A stretch of 64,000 bases of DNA from Lotus japonicus (taxonomy: Eukaryota; Streptophyta; Magnoliopsida; Fabales; Fabaceae). This document shows, one piece after another, positions 1-11,295 of this stretch. Under the pieces are notes generated by a model. It did no database searches, was not told the origin of the DNA, and saw nothing but the letters and a program-made list of their open reading frames with translations. The DNA lies in NCBI RefSeq assembly GCF_012489685.1, contig NC_080045.1:49745096-49809095 (forward strand). The letters are read 5' to 3'. The stretch's first letter is position 1, and each line of letters opens with the position of its first letter. The position numbers and the translations under genes were made by a program.

Positions 1-35
1 TTGTTGCAGTGGATTAATGCTGTATGTATGTCCAG

Positions 36-721
36 GCTAGGGAACGGCAGAGAAGAGAAGAACAAGAACGTCTTGCAAGGGAAGCTGCTGAAGCTGAGAG
101 GAAGCGCAAGGAGGAAGAGGAGGCTCGTGAAAGAGAAGCACGTGAAGCTGCAGAGAAACAAGCTGCATTAGCTAAAATCCGTCAACAAAAAGCTGAGTCC
201 CTTGGTGAAGAACCTGCAAAAGGGCCTAATGTTACACAGGTAAAGTATCTGAAGATTTAGCTTTCTTGGCATGTTTGATTAGTTCATATATCTGTTCAGC
301 TTATGCAGTTTCACTATGTGAGATTTCATTTTTATTTTTGCTTACGTATCAGATATTTGCTTTTGTTTCTCAGTGTTTTTATATTACTTTTCCTTCCCTC
401 TTTAGTGTCTCATTTTTTTTCTCTGTTCAGATTTGTTTGGTTATGTCATTTGCATGACATCTCTGTTTACTTTTTCCCAATCAAAATTATTAGGTTTTGG
501 TACGATTTCCAACTGGTGAACGCAAGGAAAGGAGGTTCAACAACACAGTGACAATTCAGTCTGTATATGACTATGTTGACTCATTGGGTTGTTTAGAAGC
601 TGATAGCTACAGCCTGGTCTCCAATTTTCCGCGGGTCGTTTATGGACAAGAAAAACTGACATTGTCATTGAAGGAAGCAGGATTGCATCCTCAGGCCAGC
701 CTGTTTGTGGAGCTCAGTTAG
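36..721 (+). CDS. PUX10: UBX-domain protein, PUX10-like, 3' part of gene
   Basis: Last two exons of a gene entering from the left. The first visible exon (36-239, after an AG at 34-35) encodes a highly charged Glu/Arg/Ala coiled coil ending in KGPNVTQ. An intron with GT at 240 and AG at 492-493 follows. The last exon (494-721) encodes a UBX domain beginning VLVRFPTGERK and ending LHPQASLFVELS, then TAG. The junction is in phase 0. UBX domains bind the AAA ATPase CDC48/p97. In plants the coiled coil plus C-terminal UBX layout is that of PUX10, a lipid-droplet-associated CDC48 adaptor for ERAD-type turnover. The N-terminal UBA, hairpin and UAS portions lie outside the window, so the PUX10 assignment rests on the C-terminal third. 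The region after 721 is AT-rich 3' UTR. Confidence 0.9.
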
Positions 722-1050
722 AGGGACACTCTGGTGTTTCCCTTCTCAATTCAAAAAAAAAAAATTGACTTGGTGAACAATTATAATGTTAGATATAATA
801 GACTGTGGTGGTTTCCGTAGTTTTGGTTTCTCGTATTTTGCATTGAATCAAGCATATAGATTTACTTGGAGATCATTTAGAATAATGATATATACTTGTT
901 TAGGAAACTCCCCTTGTTGTTTATCTGTATATTTTGTTTCCAATTAAATGTTTCAGAATTTCAGAATATGGTTTTGGTTTTTGGTGTGGTCATTGTATCC
1001 AACCCTGCTCTTTTCCTTTGAAACGGTAATTGATGTTGGTCATAGTAGGG

Positions 1051-1166
1051 AGTTTGGACCAATTTTGAAGTGGTACACCAATGATCCAGTTGTTCATTTA
1101 GAATCATCAATTAAAATATCATAATAGTGGATCACCGGTGGACTATTTCAAAATTGGTCCACACTA
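1051..1166. mobile_element. short inverted-repeat MITE (hAT-like?)
   Basis: About 116 bp whose two ends are imperfect inverted copies: the left end has GTTTGGACCAATTTTGAA and the right end, reverse-complemented, GTGTGGACCAATTTTGAA, each followed by a second matching block around CACCNNTGATCCA. The middle is AT-rich and noncoding. No clear target duplication was found, so the superfamily is a guess. Confidence 0.6.
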
Positions 1167-1502
1167 TAACTTTCCTGGTATAGTAGAACGCCGATCGATC
1201 TCTTGCTACTCGCTGGGCGTACGAAATTTTATTCCTGAGAAGTGTTTTCTGTCTGTGTGCATTAAGAGCCTGCTTGGTAAGCAATTTTATTTTTTCTGTT
1301 TCCATCAACAATAAATGTATAAAAGTGTCATGTTTGCATGGTAACATGCTTTGTTTTGTTTGAGAATTTTTTTTGTTAAATAAAAGTGTCTTTTCAAGCT
1401 TTAAAGTGAGTTTTTTTTTTGGTTACAAAAGTGAGTCTAGAAAAACGTATATTTTAAATACTTTTTATTGAGAAAAAGTGTGTTAAATGTATATTTATGG
1501 TA

Positions 1503-1560
1503 TCTATCTATATAATATTAAAACAACAGTTATAAGACCATATTAGTCGAGGTGCCACTA
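1503..1560 (+). mobile_element. Helitron 5'-terminus-like sequence
   Basis: A|TCTATCTATATAATATT at 1502-1519 resembles the 5' end of plant Helitrons: it starts with TC after an A and has the same TCTATCTATATA core as the delimited Helitron starting at 41913. I could not find a matching CTAG 3' end with its GC-rich hairpin before the Yippee gene, so this may be a truncated or chance copy. Confidence 0.4.
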
Positions 1561-1586
1561 CTTCAAATTTTTTATATTATTTTATT

Positions 1587-1818
1587 GGCTTAATAGCTCT
1601 TTTGGTCCCTCACTTATCACGTTTTTCACTTTTGGTCCCTCTAGGAAAAATTAGCAAAATTAGTCCCTCACATATACACACTTTTGCCGTTTTAGTCCAA
1701 ATATGGATCATTTTTGCAAATAAATAAGCAATGTGGAGGACCAAAAGTACTAATATTTTTATTGGGGACCAAAAGTGCAAAATTGTGATAAGTGAGGGAC
1801 CAAAAGAGCTATTAAGCC
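1587..1818. mobile_element. Mutator-type MITE, 232 bp, 9-bp TSD
   Basis: The element starts GGCTTAATAGCTC and ends with its reverse complement. The terminal inverted repeats are identical for the first 34 bp and stay similar beyond that. It is flanked by a perfect 9-bp direct repeat TATTTTATT (1578-1586 and 1819-1827), which is the target-site length of Mutator-like elements. There is no coding capacity. The TIR start GGCTTAAT is shared with the larger MULE at 5000-6638. Confidence 0.9.
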
Positions 1819-1839
1819 TATTTTATTCCATCATCACTT

Positions 1840-3426
1840 CCTAAAATCCCTCCACCTGCCCCTTTTTATTATTTTTTATTATTTTATTCTCCGTCTCTTC
1901 TCTCTGTCTCACTATCTTCTCCCCTTCGTTTTCTCTCTCTCACTATCTTCCTCATTAAATCCGCACCACATTGTTCTTTTATCTTCTTCCTTCACAAACC
2001 CTACATTTTACTTCAGCTTCCTTTTTCCAAAAAATCGTTAAATGAGTGCACAACACCCATTAATACCACTAAATGCACTCATTTCAAATTTCAAATTCAA
2101 AGTACCATTCACTTGTCCTCATTACAACATACCCTTCCTCCAAATCTCCAATTCTAGGGCTCACTCTCATCTTCTTCGCCATTCGCACTCCTCCGCCGCT
2201 GCCCTCCCTCCTTCACATAACTCTCATTTCCCTTTCCACGCCCTCATCCTCTTATACTAAAGCCAAAGTGAAGAAAATGAAAATGCATGTGTTAATAGGT
2301 TGAGGAGTATAGGTTATGTAGTAGCTAATTAAGTCACAATACATGCACATTGTGTGCAACATATTTCATGATGTAGCCTCTACGGCTCTATTTCCACAAA
2401 TAGTAAAACACACTTTAACTTGCAGTTTGCAATTTGGTGGTACGTAAAACCTTCTCATTCTCTAATTAACTTGAATGTTGCATCTTGTTACGCTAGAGTT
2501 CACTTTGTTGTACCCAAATATAATTCATTTTTTAAAACATATTTTTACACATCATTCCAAACACAACTTATTCTTTTAAATTTAATTTTATCAAACATAA
2601 CTACATCAAATTTTATTTTACCCATCATAGTTTGGTTAGGAATATCAAATTATCATCAAGCTCGGCTATTAGTGAAACTAATTAAAGTTTGGAAATCTTT
2701 CTAAACTCTAAAGTCAAAATTATTTATGAAAAGGAGCATATGTGATTGATTTCTTGGTATTATGCTTGATTCTAAGAAAACATAAGTTGATTCAAACATA
2801 CTTGAATGGATTAACCATCATTGCATCACCAAGTTTTAAATTGAAACAGTTTGTTCTAGTTTCTACATGGCAGGAGTGATCATTGCATCACCAAGTTCCC
2901 CAAGCTGGTCCTATTAATTAAGATGCGTCTAATTGTTCCTTTCTTCCAGATATTCCCTAGAAATTGGCAAAAGTTGTGTGCAAATCCAAAGTATTTTTTT
3001 ATGTTAGAAATTCAATCAATATATTAATCTTTGGCAGTATACGTGAATTCCACTCAATTTTTTACTCATTTAAATAGAAAAGGTTAGTGCTGCCCAAGTA
3101 ACATTCATGGTCATCCATAATCTATATTAAATAAGTAATCTCCAAGAACAGTATCCACACAAGTTGATAAGATAATGAACAGCAAATAACAAAAACTGAA
3201 TTTAAATTGAACAAGTTGAGCAAATACACCAACGCAGGACGCAAATTTGGATGACTTAGGGTATACTTGGATACCCATTAGCGTCACGGCAAATGAGCTT
3301 TGACATTCACTTCGAAGTAAAAATTGAATGAAACTCTTTTTATAAATTGGGTAATCTGTTTTCACGAGGTTAGGCTGGTATCCGAACACGCACTTATAAG
3401 ACTAGTATGTGGCTGCTTTGCTACCA
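1840..3426. other. intergenic region without recognised gene
   Basis: 1880-2260 is a pyrimidine-rich stretch (CTCTCT/CTTCC runs) that looks like a 5' UTR or promoter fragment. No open frame there resembles a known protein. 2260-3426 is AT-rich and its right end is presumably the 3' UTR of the Yippee gene. A short direct repeat, CATTGCATCACCAAGTT, occurs at about 2819 and 2881. Confidence 0.5.
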
Positions 3427-4418
3427 CTACCAGTTTTCAGTGGCAATTTTAGACTTTTCAAGTATGAACTTTCCTTCCTTGTACTTCTGTGCCTCCTCAT
3501 AGGCACGTTCATACTTCCAACCAAGCACTTGCTGGCAATCACAACAATAGACCTCAGCAATTGTGTGGAGACCAGTCATGAGTTGCCTGTCTTCTTTTGG
3601 CCCTACTTTTATGTTCATTGCATGGGAGAACAGAAAAGCACGTCCATTTCTTCCCTGAAAATTTAAATTGGAATCATCAAATTCTCCCAAAGATATTAAT
3701 GAATCAAATTGAAAACTTACAGAATGACTTTCAAGTTGAGGGTGACCACAATAAAAATAGAAAAATGTTTAAATGTTTATAAATTAATCTATCAAGGCTC
3801 ATGAGAATATCATTTCGTAAACTTCTTGTTTCAGCTTACAATAAAAGAATTTAACATAAAAAAATATGTTAACTCATTTGTATAAACTGTGAATGCAGAA
3901 CATTGAGTATGGGGTCTTGGCACACTTTGATCCTCAATATGGCATTTCCATAATGTGAAAGAAAAAAGAAAAAAAGATGCACAAGTTTTATTAGATAATT
4001 GGACTCTATAGAGGACTAGAAGCTAATATGTTCATATGACCAAATATTTTATCCAATAAAATATGGTCTCATTAAGAGAATTTCAAAATTTTGGGTAGTG
4101 TCATGGCATATGCATGCACCCCTTTCATATCCGCCACGGGTAAAGTTGGTTTTGTCTATAGAATTAATTATAGATGAGAAGTCCATATCCAAACAACAAA
4201 TTGAATATATGAAAGTAAACTAGAATTCATCCAAATCCAATTACCACGATGGAAATGGTAGTGGATCATATATCAAAATTCAGAACAAAATAGGAAAAAG
4301 CTTAAGAGTATTTTACTATTTTTACCTGAAAGGCTTTTGATATCACATCATCATGAAGAGCAACATGGTTTCTACAATTAAAGCAACTGTACAATCTGGG
4401 TCCAATCAAATCCTCCAT
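3427..4418 (-). CDS. Yippee-like zinc-binding protein
   Basis: Two coding exons on the minus strand: 4326-4418 (31 codons, starting [12 protein letters not shown]) and 3427-3654 (75 codons plus TAG), joined in phase 0 by GT/AG sites. The 106-residue product has the Yippee fold signature: zinc-binding CFNC near residue 12 and CCDC in the second exon, plus [18 protein letters not shown] and [10 protein letters not shown]. It ends KIATENW. Length and ends match plant Yippee-like proteins of the At4g27745 type. These are small conserved proteins of poorly defined function; animal YPEL4/5 relatives act in CTLH ubiquitin-ligase complexes and centrosome biology. The start is the family-typical ATG, but the frame stays open upstream through another exon (4672-4745), so a longer isoform is possible. 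Confidence 0.9.
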
Positions 4419-4671
4419 AACAAAGAGGTTATCTGTTACTCAATCCTTTGGAAGGTTCAGTTAAAAGAGATTAGGTGACTGTAAACAGAACAAGATGAAA
4501 ACTCAGAATAACAACAACAAGTAAAAGCCATAATGCCTGGGAGAATTTGATCTCAGATCATGAACAGAATCATGGAAAAAAAAAGCATTTTTAGTTTTGG
4601 ATCATTTGTGATTTACATTTCCAATTTTCGATTACAACTTAAAATTTAAGAATTATAGGTACCTGCCCCTG

Positions 4672-4745
4672 TAACCGTAGGTGATTGATTGCTCTCTGCC
4701 TCCGCTTGCTGGGTCTCCCTTGAATGTGGAATGGTGCTCTCTCTA
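4672..4745 (-). other. probable upstream exon of the Yippee gene
   Basis: On the minus strand an AG acceptor precedes 4745 and a GT donor follows 4672; the next acceptor is just before 4432. Joined to exon 4326-4432 this 74-nt exon stays in frame with the Yippee ATG and has no stop. It would encode a Ser/Gln/Glu-rich extension including QQAEAESNQSPTVTGA. It needs a further exon supplying two bases of its first codon, which I did not find before the MULE at 5000. It may be coding or 5' UTR. Confidence 0.5.
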
Positions 4746-4999
4746 CTTGAACAAGTTACACAGATTACTCATGTCAGATCTAATTAGTGCAGTGATTATA
4801 ATTTTTGTGTCACAATAATGGGTGAGTGTCTAGAATTTAAATGCCAGTTAAATAAAATGATTTGGAAAAGAATGTTCATAAGGCATGATGCAATACAGAA
4901 GCTAGTCTCTCAACACGTGTAATTTTGTCTACTTTAGGTAATAGATTTTTATCCTTTTGTGTCGACACGGTCGTCTCCAATTTGGACAAATAAAATATT

Positions 5000-6638
5000 G
5001 GCTTAATTGCACTTTTGATCCCCCACGATTATAAAAGCCACGATTCTGATCTCTAACAAAATTTTATTGCATGGAAGTTCCCCCACGTTATGCTCTGTTA
5101 GCAACTTTAGTCCGGAGTGTCCATTTCGTTAGTTTTCTAACGTTTCTCTCTCCTAGTGGCCACTAACTTATGACATGGAAAATGTAAAACCCAGAAATAT
5201 ATCATCTTCATCTTCTCCCCATGATCTTCATCTCCTTCTTCATTGCATACAACCAAAAACCCAGGAAAAAATAAAAATAAAAAACACACGCACACTTGGA
5301 CAAGAAGAAAAGTTCTTAAATGAAAATAACTTTAAAAATCTAGATCTTGTTTAATTAATTTATGAATTAGATTGTTTAAAAGACCCAAAATTCTATCATC
5401 TTCATCTCCCCCATGATTTTCATCTTCTTCTTCATGTTATACAACCTTTTACCCAGAAAAAAAAAACATTATAAATAAAAAACCAAAACCAACAGATTCA
5501 TCTACCCCTCTTCATTCTTCAACCCAGCGAAATCCTAACCCAGATAACCCCAAAAATGAAAGCAACAACCCCAACAAAGTTGAAGCACCTATACGGCCAT
5601 ACCCAGCAAGTTGAACAAAAAAGCGAATTAAGCCTTAGAATGACACTATTGTAATTATACAAGCCAATTTCTTATTCTTCATGATGATTATCACCATCCT
5701 TCACAAACCTTTGTTCTTCAATGGCATCAAACAAACAACACAAGCAATTTAAATTTTTTTCCAACATCTCCTCCTCATCTGAACTCCTTCGACTTGTACA
5801 TCTCCACACCCAACCATCAGAACAAAAAATCCAACCCATATCCATTTACCCATCTTCAACCCAAGCCGCAAAAACGAAAAAAGAAGAAACCTTCAGGGTT
5901 CGATTATTGGACGCAAGGTGAAGATGAAGAAATCGAGAGGGATCTGCATCAAACATGGAACTAGGAAATCCCTTTTTTCGACCCAAGATCCTTCTTCTTT
6001 CCCTGCGCACAATCAAACATTAGAGACGAGATCGAGAGAAGAGGAAGAAATTTGAGAACACAGAGGTAGATAGTGTCTCTTCTCAACTCAGATCGGAGCC
6101 AGATTCGATTGAATTGAAAACCGGCACAACAAAAACCAAAAGCATTTCAGTTCATTGTAGAGAATCAAAATCAAATTCGAGTTCAAATGAATTTCCCTTT
6201 TTTCCATTTCTCTCAAGCAAGAGGAGAGGGTGGGAAAGAGAGCTTACAGTTGCAGTAAAAAGAGAGAAAATGGAATTAGAGAGTGCCAGATCTGAGAGTG
6301 AGTGCTTCGTGTTTATTATTAGTGGAGTGAACGAATTAATTAAACTTTTCTTCTTGTCCGAGTGTGAGTGTGTTTTTTATTTTTATTTTTTTCCTGGGTT
6401 TTTGGTTGTATGCAATGAAGAAGAAGATGAAGATGATAGATTTCTGGGTTTTAAATTTTTCATGTCATAAGTTAGTGGCCACTAGGAGAGAGAAACGTTA
6501 GAAAACTAACAGAATGGACACTCCGGACTAAAGTTGCTAACGGAGCATAACGTGGGGGACCATCCATGCAATAAAATTTTGTTGGGGACTAGAATAGTGA
6601 CTTTTATAATCATGGGGGATCAAAAGTGCAATTAAGCC
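5000..6638. mobile_element. non-autonomous MULE with ~300-bp TIRs
   Basis: 1,639-bp element with long terminal inverted repeats (5000-5314 and 6343-6638), highly similar with small indels. It is flanked by a perfect 9-bp target duplication TAAAATATT (4991-4999 and 6639-6647). The interior holds no transposase. It has a degenerate duplication of the inner TIR region (ATCATCTTCATC blocks at about 5200 and 5390) and a segment (5720-6350) that looks like transcribed 5' leader sequence of unknown origin. It sits 5' of the Yippee gene and could have displaced its promoter or an upstream exon. Confidence 0.9.
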
Positions 6639-6844
6639 TAAAATATTTTGAAGTACTAAAGAATGGATTTAGAAAGATTAAGTTTGTTCATAATTCCTTG
6701 TGTAGAGAGGGATCCCTATCCCTCTTTGGGAGCTCTCCTTCCCGAACACTTTGTTTGGCTGAAAAAAGATAGTATAAAAGATATAAAAGAAAGAAGATTA
6801 GTAGAAAAAAATGGCGACGTATAAGGTGCAATATAGCATGGGTC

Positions 6845-7247
6845 TGTTGGGAAATAACACAACTGAAGAAAAATAAAACACAATCACAACACAAGAAAAT
6901 TACATGAAAACTCCAAAACCGGAGAAAAAACACGACCGTTGTCTAAACCGACAACCAGAGAAATATCACTATGTGAAAATTGTTATAACACATAGACTTC
7001 TCTCACTCTCACCCCAATGCCCCAGTACAACCACACTCTCACAAAGCAAATATTAAACTAAGTCAGATATAAGCTTAAAGTGCTACTGACTGGTGCATCT
7101 AAAAACAAAGAACCTAGGTCCAATATATAGTCTTGGTCTTCCCCTTGCTTCACCACAATAAGCGATGTGGGACTTCTCCAATAGCTAATTTTGAACCTCC
7201 TACTTTTAGAAACTTGGCAATGTGAGACTTGACAATCAACCCCAACA
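6845..7247 (-). repeat. Copia 3' LTR
   Basis: Downstream LTR of the minus-strand Copia element, ending CCCCAACA on the plus strand. Near-identical to 8484-8889, with substitutions and small indels. Confidence 0.9.
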
Positions 7248-7593
7248 ATCTCCACCTTGATTGTAAGAGTTACACATCTTCCGCTTACATTGTCTATACC
7301 GACAATCATACTCCACCATAAAAGAGTACACTTCACTTGGAAATAAACCATCCCAAGAATTTTCTTTATTTGGAACTAAATCATTCCAAGAATTTCCACA
7401 TGTCGAAACCTTGCTGAAATTTTATGGTGCAACTCCCATGTTGGCTTCTAGGAAGTTCTTCAGCCATCGACACCTTTCACCACACATCTTGCATCAATGC
7501 CAACCAATGCCCGTGTGCTGTTTCTGATCCGCTAGCAAAAACTTGTCCTTTTCCATGGTATAGCGAAAATACCATAAGGACAAACTTTATCTT

Positions 7594-8348
7594 CTATATG
7601 AGATCACCATCATCTCCCAGAACAAGGGAGACATTGCTAGCACTTACCTCAGAGTCTTTTTCAGATACTGCTCCACCTGGACAATTTCTCTTCACATGCC
7701 CAAACTTTCCACACTTCCAGCACGCCAGATTCTTTGCAAGGATCTTCTTCCTATTAGCCCCACCTCCAGTTAGCAATATTGAGCTTGATGAAGTGCTTTC
7801 ATCATTTTTCATTCTCCTTTCTTCCGAAATAATTTTAGTTGCAACTTCTTCAAAACTCAAACTTTCCTTCCCATACATCAAAACAGGTTTCAGATGAACA
7901 TAGGAAGATGGAAGGGACAAAATGAGCCTTAACGCTTTATCTTCATCATCAATCTCTACTTTAATAGATTCCAGCTCGGAGATAATATTATTCAAAGTAC
8001 TCAGATGATCAGATTGCATAGATTGTGGAATTGCTCTTTTAGCAACAACCGATTTCAGATGCCCTTTACCTGATATAACCCTTCAAGCTTCTCCCAGAGT
8101 TCCTTGGCTGATGACAAATTCTGCACATTTGCAAGAACATTCTTTTGCAAACACAGACGAATTGCACTTGCAGCCCTCAAATCTAGTTCCTTCCACTTGT
8201 CGGCCTCCATGTTGGAAGTGTTTCCTTTCAGCGCCTTGTGTAATCTTGATTGTATCAGCACATCCTTGACTTGTACTTTCCACAAGCCAAAGTTGATTCT
8301 TCCATCAAACTTCTCTATGTCAAACTTCATAGCGCTTGAATAAGACAT
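7594..8348 (-). pseudogene. Copia gag (UBN2) with zinc knuckle, frame-broken
   Basis: Gag-like protein in two frames. The upstream part (8348 down to 8055) has the UBN2 start MKFDIEKFDGRINFGLWK and an AKELWEKLEGLYQVK segment, then hits a stop. The downstream part (8019-7594) continues with LSLPSSYVHLKPVL and LSFEEVATKII and ends in a CCHC zinc knuckle CWKCGKFGHVKRNC. A small deletion or frameshift around 8020-8055 separates the halves. Gag forms the cytoplasmic particle and binds the RNA; this copy is unlikely to make full-length protein. Confidence 0.85.
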
Positions 8349-8464
8349 AGCAGCTGCAAACCTCCTCTTCAGCACCTCCACAATATCACACTTCTTTTCT
8401 AGTGTGGAAGATCGGATAATACTGCAACCACAGAGCATACTAAGAATTGTGATATCTCATCGAA

Positions 8465-8482
8465 CCGAAACTCTTGATACCA
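8465..8482 (-). other. Copia primer-binding site (initiator Met tRNA)
   Basis: On the minus strand the sequence just inside the 5' LTR reads TGGTATCAAGAG, matching the usual plant Copia tRNA-iMet site TGGTATCAGAG with one extra A. Confidence 0.8.
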
Positions 8483-8483
8483 C

Positions 8484-8889
8484 TGTTGGGAAACAACACA
8501 ACTGAAGAAAAATAAAACACAATCACAACACAAGAAAATTACGTGGAAACTCCAAAACCAGAGAAAAACCACGACCGTTGTTTAAACCGACAACTAGAGA
8601 AATATCACTATGTGAAAATTGTTACAACACATAGACTTCTCTCACTCTCACCCCAATGCCCCAATACAACCATACTCTCACAAAGCAAATATTAAACTAA
8701 GTCAGATATAAGCTTAAAGTGCTACTGACTGGTGCATCTAAAAACAAAGAACATAGGTCCAATATATAGTCTTGGTCTTCCCCTTGCTTCACCGCAATAA
8801 GCGATGTGGGACTTCTCCAATAGCTAATTTTTAACCTCCTTCTTTATTTTAGAAACTTGGAATGTGGGACTTGACAATCAACCCCAACA
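8484..8889 (-). repeat. Copia 5' LTR
   Basis: Upstream LTR of the minus-strand Copia element, TGTTGGGAAAC at the left and CCCCAACA at the right in plus-strand reading. Confidence 0.9.
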
Positions 8890-8894
8890 CGGTC

Positions 8895-10356
8895 TTGCAC
8901 CGGTGCCATATAGGTGATGACCAATAGGATTAAAGCATCTGTCAAGAAGGGAAATTGGAAACCGGCTCATCGGTTGACAGAAAATTTAGATATATTTAAA
9001 ATAAAACATGTAAATGACACTTGAACCACTTCCCTTAACCTTCTACACTGGCAAATCTCGCCGCGGCGGCAGTCATTGATACCCGGCACGGTGGTCCGGA
9101 AAACCACCGCAAAACAACCAGAAAGATTAAACTTTTGGAAGACCCATCCTCTGTTGCAATGAGATCAGAAGAGAACAAGACCCAAACCCATATTTTAAAC
9201 CACCATTTCCCAATATCAGACACTCAGACCCACACCATACATCAGCCACCGTCGCTGGGTTTTGGGAATGAGATATGGGTGCGAAGTAATCTTTCAGACC
9301 TGAAGCTTTGCTTCGTCGGAATCGGCCATATCTCCGATGCAAGCGATAGGCTTTGGATCTGAGTTTCGTTGGTGGTTTGGGCGATGGCGGCGCGACTTCG
9401 AGGCGCGGTGGCACTATATATCTGGCTAGGGAAGGAGATGAGAAGTGTGAGAGAGAGTTAATGAAGGAAAGCATGGAGGAAGGAGTATTCAATGAAGTAG
9501 GAAACCAGATTTAAGAATTATTATGCATAACAGATCTTATATTCACACCAAATTTGCTTTTTGAGGCATTCTAGATAAGCAAATGAAATTAAGCACCAAT
9601 TGGGTTGGGATTTCTGTTTGTGGTTCCACCGCAAAGTCTTCATTCTCGAAATCTCTCTTGTAATTTGGAATATTTCATCTCCGTTTCATTTTATTTAGGT
9701 TTTAGATCTAATTTTAAGAAAAAATGAGGTGAGAAGTAACATTTTGTGTAAAAAACATTTTTATCCAATCTTAATAAATATATATTATAAAACACACATT
9801 GATAAAAAGGAGAAAAAGGTGTTCGGTTTGCCTTTATGTCCAAAATGGAGAGACCGAAAAAAGTAATCAACATACCCTCTGTAAACTCTCTCTTCCCTAC
9901 ACTATGCATACCAAACACAGATGCTTTCAACGTCTCCATTCTATCTCTCTCTACCCTCATTATCTCACTTTAAAATTGTGCCGAACAAACAAAGTGCTAG
10001 GGAGACTTCTCATTCTCCATGGTAGTTTTTCTCCCCGCAGTAAGTGAGTTCTCCATCACAATATGTGATTTTGTTGCTCAAATAACCTAGTTTATTTTCT
10101 CCTTTTAGTGTCGGGGTTTCTCCTCTTTTTTCTCTACTCCATCGTCTCAATGGGTCGTGGCCACCACTAAAGCCTTCGCCCCTGTCGTTGTCGCTGCCAC
10201 CCCCGCCAACAATTTAGTCGCTCTCATCACACTACTACCACCACCATCTCCCACCCACCAATTTATTCTCTTCACACCACCCGACACCCGACGGTTTATC
10301 TCCTTTTCTCCCTAATGTCATCATCAAAAGCTAGGTACTCGAGCTCACAACACTTG
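8895..10356. other. unassigned region with a possible orphan first exon
   Basis: No recognisable gene. On the minus strand a TATATAGT box at about 9413-9420 lies shortly upstream of an ATG opening MADSDEAKLQ before a possible GT donor near 9300. This could be an orphan first exon, but its phase does not match the Yippee upstream exon and no partner was found. 10090-10350 is a low-complexity C/T- and CCA-rich stretch. Confidence 0.3.
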
Positions 10357-10677
10357 GGTCCCATTTGGGAAAACAACTTAATTAAACGTTTATGATCATA
10401 ACCGCTTATAACATAAGTGCTTATTCATAAGCTATTTTAAAAATATTAGGCTTAAAAGCATTTCATGCCCCTGATGTATCAAGTTTGTGTAAATGTTACC
10501 CCTGTTCTTTTTTCGTCTATGTTTGTACCCTCCATGTTTCACAAATGTGCACCGTTTTCCCCTCCGTCACTTTGCCGTTTAAAAAGGGTGACGTGGCCGT
10601 TAAATGCCCACATCAGCATCCTACGTGGCATGACACGTCATTAAATGAAAATCAGAACTTGGGAAAAGGAGGTGGGA

Positions 10678-10742
10678 GGATTTGAACCCATGACCTTGAA
10701 TTAGCAAAACACAACCATTACCAGTTGAGCTACTGAATCAAC
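10678..10742 (-). repeat. tRNA-like A/B-box segment in left MULE TIR
   Basis: Inverted counterpart of 11873-11938. The B box is GGTTCAAATCC on the minus strand at 10678-10688 and the A-box-like TAGCTCAACTGGT lies upstream at about 10722-10734, at tRNA-like spacing. No complete tRNA cloverleaf is evident. Confidence 0.65.
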
Positions 10743-11128
10743 TAGTTAAATTATGACCAACGTTGTATTTATATCATACTTATTATCATCATTCTTAGAT
10801 TATTCATCATCTTCATCCCCAACCACATTGAAACCCAGATTTTTCCATCTCCAATATCAAAGGAAAAAAAAAACATGCATTTTATCATCATCATCATCTT
10901 CATCTTCAAACCCCACTTCCAAAAACAGTTACGGTTTCTCTTTTATAAACCCAAAAGTTTTCAGTTTCACTTCACCTTCAACCATCAAACATATAATTTT
11001 TCTTTAATTTCCCCCATTTTTCCTCTTGCTCCTGCTTCCAATCGTGAGGAAGAGAGCTTTTAGATTCACTGTGCAATGGGGGAAAACTGGGTTTTCCGAC
11101 GGCAGCGGTGATGGGTTGCTAGTGGTGC

Positions 11129-11295
11129 GTGGAAGGGCTTGGTGTGAATTGGGGAACCCAAGCGACCCACAAGCTGCCACCGGCGACGGTGGTTCCGTTG
11201 ATGAAGGATAATGGGATTCAAAAGGTGGAGCTTTTCGATGCGGATGATTCCACCATGGATGCTCTTGCTGGGTCTGGGATTGAAGTCATGGTTAC
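11129..11295 (+). pseudogene. captured GH17 beta-1,3-glucanase fragment
   Basis: One frame reads [20 protein letters not shown], then [19 protein letters not shown] and a [15 protein letters not shown] segment. This is the N-terminal part of a plant glucan endo-1,3-beta-glucosidase (family 17; these hydrolyse callose in walls and plasmodesmata). It stops matching after PNKQL, before the catalytic glutamates, and an in-frame stop lies just upstream, so no enzyme can be made. From about 11300 to 11550 the frame runs into sequence of a different, unrecognised origin. Confidence 0.8.

Larger units (their letters stand above)
6845..8889 (-). mobile_element. gag-only Ty1/copia LTR retrotransposon
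   Basis: Two about 400-bp LTRs (6845-7247 and 8484-8889; TG...CA ends) in direct orientation. A primer-binding site lies inside the right LTR and a purine-rich stretch (AAGGTGGAGAT on the minus strand) inside the left one, so the element reads leftward. The flanking pentamers are GGGTC and CGGTC, one mismatch. Only gag is left; protease, integrase, RT and RNase H are missing, which makes it a non-autonomous or deleted copy. The LTRs differ by scattered substitutions and small indels, so the insertion is not recent. Confidence 0.9.

Noticed and set aside
7424..7897. 157-codon plus-strand frame
   Set aside because: Antisense to the Copia gag pseudogene; no domain of its own.
9127..9492. 121-codon minus-strand frame with basic Arg-rich sequence
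   Set aside because: No recognisable domain; overlaps a TATA box and the short MADSDEAKLQ frame, so not convincing as a protein.
10753..11007. Ser-rich plus-strand frame resembling a chloroplast transit peptide
   Set aside because: It lies mostly in the left TIR of the Pack-MULE; its Ser runs come from ATCATCATC-type repeats, with a counterpart in the right TIR.
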